64,000 bases of DNA from Stomorhina lunata (Eukaryota; Arthropoda; Insecta; Diptera; Rhiniidae), in contig OW121741.1 of the NCBI GenBank assembly GCA_933228675.1, forward strand, positions 37,229,952 through 37,293,951. The letters are read 5' to 3'. Below, one piece after another: positions 37,245 through 48,352 of this stretch. A program made the translations under genes and the position numbers. Position 1 is the first letter of the stretch, and every line of letters starts with the position of its first letter. The notes beneath the pieces are model-generated. The model saw only the letters and a list, made by a program, of their open reading frames with translations. It searched no databases and had not been told where the DNA came from.

Positions 37245-38667
37245 TGCTCGTTTAAGAATATAAGATACGGCAGGTCCATATATTTCGTTATGAGTTCCTA
37301 ATGCATTCATCATATATAAAGTCTGGGCTGAACATTGATTGATGCCTATATAATTTCATAGGTGCAGTCTTAATATAATGAATGTACCTCCAAATCTTTT
37401 TGATTGTAGATATAAAAAGGGGATGTTATATATATAAGAATTATAGCCAAATGTTGACCGATTGTAACAAAATTTTACACACTGGCTGGTATATATATAG
37501 AGCTTATTCTTACAAAATTTAGTGACCATAGCTATCATAATTTAATAGGTTTTAACTGGCCTTTGCTAAAATGTTTGGTTTCCGTAAGTGTTTTTTATAT
37601 GAAAGCTAAAGTCAAATATGGACTGATTCCTATAAAATTTGATAAACTGATCAAAAATTGCATAAAACTTCCCTATTTTAAATTTAATCGTCATAGCTAT
37701 TACAATTGTATTCAATTTATCAGCACTAATGTGTTTCCCGGGGCGGGGTTATATGGGAGCTCTAACTAAATTTTAACCGATGTTGTCCATTTTCAACACA
37801 CATCTTTTTCAAAATATCCAAAATACTTTTGTAAAATTTTGTCCCTCTAGCTCTTTTCGTTAAGGCGCTATTGTGCTTTTATCTGACGGACAGACGGACA
37901 TAAAAAACCTTTCCTTTATGTATTTTTGTGTTTTTATATGGGAGCTATGGTCAAATGGTGACCGATTGTGACAAAATTTTGCACACTGGCTCGCATTGAC
38001 ATAAGACTTCCTTGTGCTTCATTTAGTCTTACTAGCTCCTGTACTTAAGGAGCTATCAGGATTTTATCTGACGGACAGACGGACATAAATCCCCTTTTCT
38101 TTTTGAATTTTTGTGTTTTCGTAAGTTTTTTATATGGGAGCTAGGTCAAATGGTGACCGATTGCGACAAAATTTTGCACACTGGCTGGCATTAATATAGG
38201 ACTTTCTTGTGCCAAATTTAGTGGTTACATCTGTTATACTTAGTTATTAGATTTATTGGCATTTAAGTGTATTTTGGGTGAAATTTAGGCTGTTTTCGTA
38301 AGTTTTTTGTATGGGAGCTATGGCTAAATGTGAACCGATTTCGATGAAATTTTATATGCTGCCTAGTGCTTATGTAAATTTTGTCATCATAACTGTTATA
38401 ATTTGTCATTTATTAGCAAATAAGCGATTAGCCTATACGAGGTTATACGGGAGCTATGGTCAAATGCTAACCGATTTTGTCCAATTTCAATACCAAAATT
38501 TTCTCATAGATGAAGAATGTTTTTGCTAAGTTTCAGTTAGCTAGCACTTTTCGTTTAGACATTATCGTGATTTCAACAGACAGACAGACAGACAGAGCCA
38601 ATATTAAGGAAATTACACACGGAATGACAATCTCAATATACCCCCCATTCTTTTTGATGGTGGGTAT
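35748..38667 (+). mobile_element. B2: B-family repeat interrupted by D3
   Basis: Starts with ACAAGTAAGAGTGTTATATTC and the TTCGGC/GCCGAA stem-loop, and ends GATGGTGGGTATA. It is closely similar to B1. D3 (36058-37264) is inserted after TTAATAGTA, and B resumes at ACGGCAGGTCCATATATTTC. The core between (GACA)n and the 3' end is deleted: ~35 bp and the TA run present in B1 are missing near 38597. Confidence 0.7.
36058..37264 (+). mobile_element. D3: D-family repeat nested in B2
   Basis: A complete short copy, from AGTACCTGGTTGACCGAGCC to AAGAATATAAGATA, with a (TA)n tract at 37217-37244. Because it splits B2, whose uninterrupted sequence is known from B1, its ends are well defined. Any target duplication is at most about 3 bp. 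Confidence 0.7.
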
Positions 38668-38686
38668 AATAAGCACGTGTTTGGTA

Positions 38687-39969
38687 TCGGGTGTTTTTAT
38701 TGAGGTATAGAACTTTAAGTTGGCATCACTTTTTTAACTGGCGGCCATTTTGTCAGCTGTCAAGTGATTAATATTTAGTTTGGTTTGCCATTTCATCATG
38801 AACAGGTTGACAAAAGAACAACGCTTGCAAATCGTGCAAATTTATTTCGAAAATAATGGTTCAGTTCGCGAAGTTTACCGCAAGCTCCGTCCATTTTATG
38901 GTCGACATAATCGTCCATCAGAGCAATTAATTCGGTTAACCATGGATCGTTTTCGCACTACGTTTACTCTATGTGATAATACGCATCCGCAGCGACGTCG
39001 AACAGTGCGCACCGAAGAAACAATTGCCGCTGTAGAGCAAAGTGTTGAAGAGGAAACGAATGAATCGATTCGCCACCGTGCACAGCAATTGGAGCTTTGT
39101 CCATCAACTTTATGGAAGATTTTGCGCAAAGATCTTGGCTTGCGACCTTACAAGATAGCCGCGAGATCATGAAATGCGTCGTGATTTTGGTGTATGGGCC
39201 GAAAATGAGATTGATCTCGATGCTGATTTTCATCGCAAAATTTTGTTCAGTGATGAGGCTCATTTTTGGTTGAATGGCTACGTCAACAAGCAAAATTGCC
39301 GCATTTGGAGTGAAGAGAATCCACATGAGACCCTTGAGATGCCATTACATCCACAAAAACTGACTGTTTGGTGTGCTCTATGGGCTGGTGGAGTCATTGG
39401 GCCATACTTCTTCCGAAATAATGCTGGAGAGTCAGTTACCATAAATGAAGCCCGGTATAGAGCCATGATAACCGACTATTTTGTTCCCCAATTGGATGGC
39501 ATGAATGTGGATGAGTTGTGGTTCCAACAAGACGGCGCTACATGCCACACAGCGCACGTCACAATTGATTTATTGAAGGAAACATTCGATGAGCGCATAA
39601 TTTCGCGGAATGGACCTGTCAATTGGCCACCAAGATCGTGCGATTTGACACTACTGGATTATTTTCTTTGGGGATATGTGAAGTCGCTCGTCTACGCCAA
39701 CAAACCAGAAACGTTAGGGGACTTGGAAGCCAACATTCGTGGCGTTATTGCCAACATACGGCCCCATATGCTCGAAAAAGTAGTTGAAAATTGGACCTGT
39801 AGAATTGGCTTTATTCGAGCCAGCCGCGGCGGCCACATGCCCGAAATCATATTTAAACATTAATGGCATAAAATTATCCTTCCACTAAAGCCAAATTGAT
39901 GGACATTAAAACGATTTTCTTGTGTTTTATTTCAATTCGAAGTTCTATACCTCTAAAAAAAACACCCAT
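38687..39969 (+). mobile_element. Mariner-like element copy 2 (DD41D type), TA target duplication
   Basis: Same TIRs as copy 1, with TA at 38685-38686 and 39970-39971. It lies 19 bp downstream of the B2 end. Nucleotide identity to copy 1 is very high. Confidence 0.88.
38798..39863 (+). pseudogene. Mariner-family DD41D transposase with linker frameshift
   Basis: The N-terminal helix-turn-helix part runs from the ATG at 38798 to a stop at 39170. The catalytic part continues in another frame from about 39150 (PRDHEMRRDFGVW) to the stop at 39861. All three catalytic aspartates are kept: ILFSDEAHFW, WFQQDGATCH and LTLLDYFLW. It also keeps the usual end SRGGHMPEIIFKH that copy 1 lost. The lesion is a deletion right after GLRPYKI, in the same linker where copy 1 has a different, in-frame deletion. 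It is a pseudogene because the DNA-binding and catalytic parts are separated. Confidence 0.9.
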
Positions 39970-40094
39970 TACTTTTATGATTAATTGGGTAAAAAACAGT
40001 AAAAACAGGTCAGTCAAAAACCGGAAATCTATCAGATCAATTACTGTTACATTACGAATTATGCCCAAAAAATATTTCTGAAAGGATATCTGTG

Positions 40095-40390
40095 TAAGCA
40101 ATGACAATATAGTGTAAAGATATAGCACTTCATACATTTTTTTGCTGCTGAATGTGAAATTAAAGTGGATAAAGAACAATGAAAATTACCTTAACGCACA
40201 AACAAACATACAATTCAGGAGCACGTGTGTGTGCCTTAGCTTTCACTCGTTGGATAATCGTCTCCATTAGTTGTTTCCGAATTAGAGTAAAAGCTGTATA
40301 TACTCTTTTTTATAGGACTTTTCAAAACTACCATACGGCAAATCAATATATGGAAGTACAGCATGTAAGCTTTCACTGTGAAACTTTGCG
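40095..40390 (+). mobile_element. H2: MITE-like element, diverged TIRs
   Basis: Shares the central phrase GTGTGTGCCTTAGCTTTC and ACTACCATACGGCAAAT with H3 (57516-57786) and H1. Weak terminal inverted similarity is visible. Confidence 0.5.
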
Positions 40391-41713
40391 TATGAGTGAT
40401 ATTAAATAAAACTTATTGTAATAAATATAACGTATACGCATCCTCTTCTCTGTAATTTCAAAATCTAATATGTAAAAGGATAATTACTATGTAAATCTAT
40501 AGACATTAAGTCACCTTTTATGTCAGAATTTTATGTTAAATAATTAAATGTTAAACACAAATACGATTTGTGTTTGGTAAAAGGACATTGACATGTCCCA
40601 CAAATTATGTAAAAATGTAGACAATTTATGAAAAAACAAAAATTAATTAATTTTGAAAGATTAAGTAAAGGACAATGAGTAAATTAAACTAGTCTAATCA
40701 AATACATAGGTAAAGTTTATATATCTAGACTTAATATATCCAGACTTCACTACGAAATCAATAAATGTTGAAACAATTTTAGATCTTAAAACGTTCTTTC
40801 TTAGTATCAAATTTTGCACTTAATCATATGTCATTCCACATCCATTTTATCATGTAACAATTTTAAAAGATTTCAAATATTGTTTATGTAATTGAATTTC
40901 CGGTGTTGCCAAAGTAATTAAAATGAATTTTAAATTAAGTCCTTATTTATATATTGCTTCCCTCTACCCCCCAAAAGGATTTTAATTATTCAGGCAACAA
41001 CAAAGGCAGCAGCAGCAGCAACAACAACAGCAGCTGCCGAAGCAGTAAAAATAATCAGAAACCTTTTGTTTAATTTCAATTATACAACAACAATGAGTGA
41101 AAAGAAGGAAAACGTAAAATTTAATTTCACCTGTTGACTTTATTTCCATGGAATTATTTTCTTATTACGCTCCCATGACCTGCTTCTGATTAAATTATTA
41201 TTATTTTTCATTATTATTAGTATTTGACTTTGTGTTTGTGTTTGCTCGTATGTGTAAAAGTCTAAAGTAGAATAATTAAAGCTTAAACAAATAGAGACTC
41301 TCAAACACACACACGCAAACACACACCCAAACACACATACTTACCATTCACTACCAACTAAAGTTTTTCTCTCTATCTCCTTAATTTTGACTGTTTTAAT
41401 AGCAGCAAAATAATACGTAAATATGAAGAAGAGGAACAAAAGAAAACGTATAAAACAAAACGTAAACATTAACTAGAAACGGAATTATTATTCGTCTTAT
41501 GAGAAATGTAAAACGGAAAAACTACGGAAAAATTATTAAGTGTTTTATTAATTGCTTTAGTTTGGTGTTATAGTATTTGTTATGACTTCAATGTATAAAA
41601 GTCTTAAGGAAGTAATCGATGATTAAGGAAACTTGTCGTATATATAAGGAATTTAGTTTAACTATTTGTTAAATGCCTCAAATATTACTTTAATGAATTA
41701 GGCAATTCCTAAA
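40391..41713. other. Unassigned spacer with CAG/CAA and CA microsatellites
   Basis: A (CAG)n/(CAA)n tract lies at about 40994-41040 and could be read as a poly-Ala or poly-Ser/Asn run, but the frame is short. A (CA)n-like tract lies at 41300-41340. No gene is supported. Confidence 0.4.
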
Positions 41714-41800
41714 TACGAGGGTGGCTCAATAAGTTTATGACTTTTTGAACAAAATACAGGTTTGGTCCCTGTGTTTTGTTGCATTCTATATATATTAAAA
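41714..41800 (+). repeat. Possible mariner-like terminal remnant
   Basis: TACGAGGGTGGCTCAATAAG followed by TTTATGACTTTTTGAA resembles the outer end of some mariner elements. I find no matching opposite end or transposase nearby. Confidence 0.3.
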
Positions 41801-42261
41801 AGATATTTCAGAACAATTTGTGTAGTATATTTTAAGGATCATCTAAATAAATAATATATAATATACAAAGTTCACTACATTATAACCAATTTGTCAAAAG
41901 TTCACTGATAGTAAAATAATTAATTTTAAGCCTAATGTTTTGTCAAACAAACGAATAAGATATCTAATTTGATCAAAATTTTTGCGAAATAAAATAATTT
42001 GAAAATCCCTAAGGTATGTTACACAATATTTGCTTAAAATTCTGAGTTTAAGATCGATATCGATTGCGGCAATTTGGCATCGGGTTTTATATGAAAAGAT
42101 ATTTTATTTTTTAACAAAGTCTACTTTCAGTGTTTTTATCTCTTCGAGGTCATTAACATAGGCATTTGGACACCATAAATAGTCACTCGCGTCTAAATCT
42201 TGAAAATTGGCCGAATGAGGGAGGCAATTCGTAGATCAATTTATAGATTTTTACTATGGAA
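41801..42261. other. Unassigned AT-rich spacer
   Basis: No gene or shared repeat seen. GATCGATATCGAT at about 42053 is a short palindrome. Confidence 0.35.
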
Positions 42262-42455
42262 ACTGCACTCAAGGGATGACCCCTTCTTGTGGTATGCATT
42301 GTTTTGGAACTAGGAAAATAGGTTAAGGGAAGGAGGATGAAGGGAGTAGTGTTTGTGGACATTATAATTGAAGTTTCCTATATTGCAACTGCTAGGAAAA
42401 ACTTCGGCGAAAAGTGAATTCCACATATGTACTTCAAGGGTAGAGAACGAATTTT
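42262..42455 (-). pseudogene. LINE 3'-end fragment related to the 13.3-kb LINE
   Basis: The minus strand reads FSTLEVHMWNSLFAEVFPSS, then NYNVHKHYS and PPSLNLFS with a stop. The 3' UTR is the same as at 14620-14694 (CTAGTTCCAAAACAATGCAT, GGGGTCATCCC). The MWN-LP-E-FP pattern is the conserved C-terminus of this LINE. It is 5' truncated at about 42455, next to a perfect hairpin. Confidence 0.65.
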
Positions 42456-42501
42456 GTCTATAGTGTATATACGATAGTGCGATACACTATAGACAAAATT
42501 C
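42449..42501. repeat. Perfect 19-bp hairpin
   Basis: GAATTTTGTCTATAGTGTA (42449-42467) and its exact reverse complement (42483-42501) with a 15-base loop. It sits at the truncation point of the LINE fragment. Confidence 0.9.
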
Positions 42502-43429
42502 TGCCATTTTTGAACACCGCTTTTGAAAAACGTAAATTCTATAGAGAAGAGTCTAAATATTAAGGATCAATAATTTTTTTTCGAGAAAAAGTATTGAAAT
42601 GTGCTTAATGTTCTAAAATGAAAAGTGATGAAGTTTTCATCAAACTCAGTAGCACATGCATCGAATATAGTTTCACAGCTTTAATCTTAATGTTTAGGTT
42701 ATAGAAGCTTGGTTTTAGTCTGCAAGAGAAAATAACTTAATATCGTATATAGTTTAGGAGATATCAGAAAATCAAAAGAGCTCTATAAATTTCAGTGTTT
42801 TCGTTTTTCTTTTTACTTAAACTAAGTTGGCTCGGTTTTGCTCGGTGCTCCCACAAAAACCACGTAAAAGGCGAAAGTCTCTTCTTTAGATTGAGTAAAA
42901 AAAAATTCACCAAAATTTACCGATCGTAGAACAAAGTTCAAAATTTTTTGAAAAAAGTCAAGTAAATTGTAAAGCATAATTTAAGCAGAAAGTTTTGCTG
43001 TCGTTTAGGCTTAACTTCGTAATCAAAATGCATTTACGTATAAGTCCAAGGCTGGATTCGATGACTTTTAACCAAAATTAGTAGAACTTTTTTGGTTCAA
43101 CTAATAGAAATGTGCCATAGACTTATGGACATGTGGCTTATATATTGAGAAGAAAAATTGGTAAAAAATGAGGGTTCAAAGCAGGTACTCCAAGGAGTTG
43201 TTTTGTTGAGAATTCGGGCTTATATATTAAGAAAAAAAATATGTAAAAAATAGGGGTCCAAGCCATGTACCCCAATAAGTCGACGAATTTCAACCAAATT
43301 TAGTAGAGCTCTTTTTTGAATTAATTTAAAGACCTGTTGAAAAATCACATAAATATTTAAAAAACAAATCGCCATTATCGGCAACAAATTTTAATTGTCA
43401 AAAATATATCACAAATATAGCCGAATATT
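42502..43429. other. Unassigned spacer with a ~80-bp tandem duplication
   Basis: 43136-43215 and 43218-43290 are diverged direct copies (GGCTTATATATT, then AAGAAAAA and GGGT(T/C)CAAG). I see no gene. Confidence 0.4.
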
Positions 43430-43700
43430 AAAAACATGTTCATTCAATATTTTTATATAGAACAATTTTCATATTGAAAATTTTTCTAAAATAAAAAAAT
43501 GATATCAAAAGTTTCTTTATACAAAAAAAAAACACAAAAATATTAAAAAGGTTTTTCAAATTTATAAAAAATATTTCTATACAAAAAAATTATGTAGGGA
43601 AATTTTCGATAGAAATTTTTATGGAAAATTTTACATCAGAAAAAATGTTCAATTTCCAATTTTTCTACAGAAACAAATTCAACTGTCCATCAAAAATAGG
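43430..43700. repeat. Degenerate relic of the 30-bp satellite type
   Basis: Scattered AATTTTTCTA, TTTCTATACAAAAAAA and TTTTCGATAGAAATTTTT phrases resemble the array at 27245-30345. It lies just upstream of A3 and the 31-bp satellite. Confidence 0.45.
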
Positions 43701-43721
43701 GACAACTAAAAAGGAAAACCA

Positions 43722-44520
43722 AAAAAGAAAGTGTTATAGTCGGCCAAGCCCGACCATATGATACCCTTCACCACTAAGGTCAAAGGTGTTCTTTTTTCTG
43801 TATCAAGACAAATAATTGCTAAATATTGCCAACATACAAACATTTTCTCAAAACTTATATATTTTAGCTGTTTCCGCCATTTCGACTTATGTATATGAGA
43901 GCTAGGGTAAAATGTGGACCTATTATCTCGAAATTTAGCAAATTGATTTTAGTTTTTACAAAAATTATGTATGAAAAAAATAAACTCAAAACTCTGATTA
44001 TCTTCAGATTTACGAGCGTTCTAGTGATTTTTGTCTCATTTAGTGCGTTTTGATAGAAAAGTTTGTATGGGAGCTTTGGTCAAATGTGGACCGATTTCAA
44101 CGAAATTTAGTACAGTGATTTAAGTTTATATAAGCAGTATATGTTTTGAATTTAATGAAAAATTTTGATATTTGTGGCCAATATATCAATGCCGGGAAGT
44201 GGGACCTATGGGAGGTACCATAAATAGTGGACCGATTTTGACGAATTTCAATAGCTACGTCCCACTATCAAAAAAATGATATTTGTCAAATTTCATCAAA
44301 TTATCTTTAGAATTGCGACCTGTACTTTGATTACATGGTTTACATGGGGGTCCAGCCAGCCGACCAACTAGGCGGACGGACTGACATCATTAAATCGACT
44401 CAGGAAGTATTTTAAGTCTATTGTTATACTAACAGGTAGGTCAAAGGCCAATATATGGGTTACATGCTTCAGCACAAACTTATAGTACCCTTTCAACCTA
44501 TGGTTGTGAGAGGTATAATA
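43722..44520 (+). mobile_element. A3: A-family repeat next to the 31-bp satellite
   Basis: Begins GAAAGTGTTATAGTCGGCCA with stem-loop GTCGG/CCGAC, continues GATACCCTTCACCACTAAGG and ends CCTATGGTTGTGAGAGGTAT. It separates a degenerate 30-bp-type tract from the 31-bp satellite. Confidence 0.65.
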
Positions 44521-44529
44521 ACGAGCCTT

Positions 44530-46945
44530 AGTCGACAACTTTTCAATAGACAACTTTTCAATAGACAACTTTTCTATAGACAACTTATCTATAGACAACT
44601 TATCTATAGACAACTTATCTATAAACAACTTATCTATAGAAAACTCTTCCCATCGACCACTTTTCTGTAGAAAACTCTTCCCATCGACCACTTTTCTGTA
44701 GAAAACTCTTCCCATTGACCACTTTTCTATACAAAGCTGTTCCCATCGAAAACTTTTCTATATGAAAATTCCTTACCATCGACAACTTTTCTATAGAAAG
44801 CTCTTCCCACCGACAACTTTTCTATAGAAAACTCTTCCCACCGACAACTTTTCTATAGAAAACTCTTCCCACCGACAACTTTTCTATAGAAAACTCTTCC
44901 CACCGACAACTTTTCTATAGAAAACTCTTCCCACCGACAACTTTTCTATAGAAAATTTTTTCCACCGACAACTTTTCTATAGAAAACTCTTCCCACCGAC
45001 AACTTTTCTATAGAAAACTCTTCCCACCGACAACTTTTCTATAGAAAACTCTTCCCACCGACAACTTTTCTATAGAAAACTCTTCCCACCGACAACTTTT
45101 CTATAGAAAACTCTTCCCACCGACAACTTTTCTATAGAAAACTCTTCCCACCGACAACTTTTCTATAGAAAACTCTTCCCACCGACAACTTTTCTATAGA
45201 AAACTCTTCCCACCGACAACTTTTCTATAGAAAACTCTTCCCACCGACAACTTTTCTATAGAAAACTCTTCCCACCTACAACTTTTCTATAGAAAACTCT
45301 TCCCACCGACAACTTTTCTATAGAAAACTCTTCCCACCGACAACTTTTCTATAGAAAACTCTTCCCACCGACAACTTTTCTATAGAAAACTCTTCCCACC
45401 GACAACTTTTCTATAGAAAACTCTTCCCACCGACAACTTTTCTATAGAAAACTCTTCCCACCGACAACTTTTCTATAGAAAACTCTTCCCACCGACAACT
45501 TTTCTATAGAAAACTCTTCCCACCGACAACTTTTCTATAGAAAACTCTTCCCACCGACAACTTTTCTATAGAAAACTCTTCCCACCGACAACTTTTCTAT
45601 AGAAAACCCTTCCCACCGACAACTTTTCTATAGAAAACTCTTCCCACCAACAACTTTTCTATAGAAAACTCTTCCCACCGACAACTTTTTATAGAAAACT
45701 CTTTCCGTCGACCACTTTTCTATAGAAAACTCTTCCCATCGACAACTTTTCTATAGAAAACTCTTTCCATCGACAACTTTTCTATAGAAAATTCTTCCCA
45801 CCGACAACTTTTCTATAGAAAATTCTTCCCACCGACAACTTTTCTATAGAAAACTCATCCCACCGACAACTTTTCTATAGAAAACTCTTCCCACCGACAA
45901 CTTTTCTATAGAAAACTCTTCCCATCGACAACTTTTCTATAGAAAACTCTTCCCATCGACAACTTTTCTATAGAAAACTCTTCCCATCGACAACTTTTCT
46001 ATAGAAAACTCTTCCCATCGACAACTTTTCTATAGATAACTATTCCCATCGACAACTTTTCTATAGAAAACTCTTCCCATCGACAACTTTTCTATAGAAA
46101 ACTCTTCCCACCGACAACTTTTCTATAGAAAACTCTTTCCATCGACAACTTTTCTATAGAAAACTCTTCCCATCGACAACTTTTCTATAGAAAACTCTTC
46201 CCATCGACAACTTTTCTATAGAAAACTCTTCCCATCGACAACTTTTCTATACAAAACCCTTCCCACCGACAACTTTTCTATAGAAAACTCTTCCCATGGA
46301 CAACTTTTCTATAGAAAACTCTTTCCATCGACAACTTTTCTATAGAAAACTCTTCCCATCGACAACTTTTCTATAGAAAACTTTTCCCATCGACAACTTT
46401 TCTATAGAAAACTCTTCCCATCGACAACTTTTCTATACAAAACCCTTCCCACCGACAACTTTTCTATAGAAAACTCTTCCCATGGACAACTTTTCTATAG
46501 AAAACTCTTTCCATCGACAACTTTTCTATAGAAAACTCTTCCCATCGACAACTTTTCTGTAGAAAACTTTTCCCATCGACAACTTTTCTAAAGAAAACTC
46601 TTCCCTTGGACAACTTTTCTATAGAAAACTCTTTCCATCGACAACTTTTCTATAGAAAACTCTTCCCATCGACAACTTTTCTATAGAAAACTTTTCCCAT
46701 CGACAACTTTTCTATAGAAAACTCTTTCCATCGACAACTTTTCTATAGAAATTTCTTCCCATCGACAACTTTTCTATAGAAAACTTTTCCCATCGACAAC
46801 TTTTCTATAGAAAACTCTTCCCATCGACAACTTTTCTATAGAAAACTCTTCCCATCGACAACTTTTCTATAGAAAACTCTTCCCATTGACAACTTTTCTA
46901 TACAAAACTCTTCTTATCGACAACTTTTCTATAGAAACTCTTCCC
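44530..46945. repeat. 31-bp satellite, about 75 units, with 15-bp founder units at the left edge
   Basis: Main unit GACAACTTTTCTATA plus GAAAACTCTTCCCACC. At 44534-44640 only the 15-bp half is repeated (GACAACTTTTCAATA, then variants). 44810-45660 is highly homogeneous with ACCGAC, while 45715-46945 carries ATCGAC and mixed variants. A block of about six units (186-190 bp, marked by TACAAAACCCTTCCC and CCCATGGAC) is repeated at about 46245 and 46433. Open frames across it are artefacts. Confidence 0.95.
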
Positions 46946-48140
46946 ATCGACCTTAATATTGTAGTGTGTCTTATTGTCGATCATGATCGACTTTATTACT
47001 AACGTACCTATTATTAAAATTGTTTTCTTACAAACATCATCACAGTCAATACCTGGAAATAAAGGAACATTCTTCCAATAACTTAACAACTAACACATAA
47101 AACATTTTGTTACTCTGGTTACATTCCCTACAATAATAAAAAAAAAAAGAAAAACTCAATATTGAATTCAACAGGTTAATGGCTTTTTGGCGTTTTACTT
47201 TTTGCGTGTCTGTTGCCAAAAATAGAATTTGTGTAATAAAATGTTTGTATCTGTGTCAATAAGTGTGTGTGTGTATGTGTGAATCCACATAAAAAATAAT
47301 TTAATAAACCAAAAATGATTGTAGTCTCTATATTTTGTGCCAGCTTAAACTTTTGTTCAACAACGGAAAAACAAAAGTCAACATTTTATATTTAAATGTG
47401 CAAACAACGGTTCATGTTGGTATACAAGATTTACGTACGTCATCAATATATAGCAGTTTCAGCTTTTACAAGCCTTACAAGAATCCTGTAGTTTAAAAGA
47501 ATTTCTAAAATATCCATTTTTGTAGTTCCTTTTGTGTTATATTTTCCCAAAACTATTGGGTTCATAAGAAAGTCTTCTCACTTTTACTTTAATATATTTA
47601 CATTTACTTTCACATGCTCAAAAACACACAACACTAATGTAAAATGTAAAGCATAAAAATCCTGTCTATAACTTTCGTTTGTTTGTTTGTTTGTACCCGA
47701 ACACTTTTTCATTGTTCTTTGAATTTATGCAGTCAAATGTAAATGAATTCACTGCTCACCAGCATAGCTCATCCGTTTACAAATTTACACAGATATTATA
47801 TGAAGAATTACACACATACATCCACACATACTTACATATTTACATACATATACGTGTTCATATCTGAATATGTAGTAGCCAGTCTCAGTCAGTGAACATT
47901 TACAGTAATGACACGAAAAATTCCTTTAAATTATAAACAGGATTAAATTGCAAAGAACAAATACCAGAAAACAACATAAGGATAGACAACGTCATCATCA
48001 TCATCATCTGACTCTTTTTCATCATTTTCAACATCAACAGTCAAATAAATAAAATGTTAAAGAATAAACACTGTTAAAGCACATTGGGCTAAAATGAGTT
48101 GGTTAGATAGATGAACAATTACGGGGTTGAACTCGTTTGC
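46946..48140. other. Unassigned spacer with small microsatellites
   Basis: (GT)n-like at about 47262-47282 and (CAT)n at 47993-48008. GTCGATCATGATCGAC is a palindrome at about 46976. I see no gene. Confidence 0.4.
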
Positions 48141-48352
48141 GTCTACCTGACTTAGACCCATCTGTTAGTATACCAAAAGGCTTAGAATCACCTTCTGAGT
48201 CGATTTAGCTATGTCAGTCCGCCCGTCCGTCTGGCTGGCTGGATCCCTATGTAAACCATGTAATCAAAGTACAGGTCGCAATTCTAAAGATAATTTGATG
48301 AAATTTGGCACAGATCATTATTTGATAGTGGGACCATGGTTATTTATTATTT

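Noticed and set aside
40994..41060. CAG/CAA tract as part of a coding exon
   Set aside because: Open frame is short and has no flanking conserved sequence. Such tracts are common in fly intergenic DNA.
44530..46945. CRISPR array
   Set aside because: Spacers are absent; the repeat is a pure 31-bp tandem satellite in a eukaryotic context.
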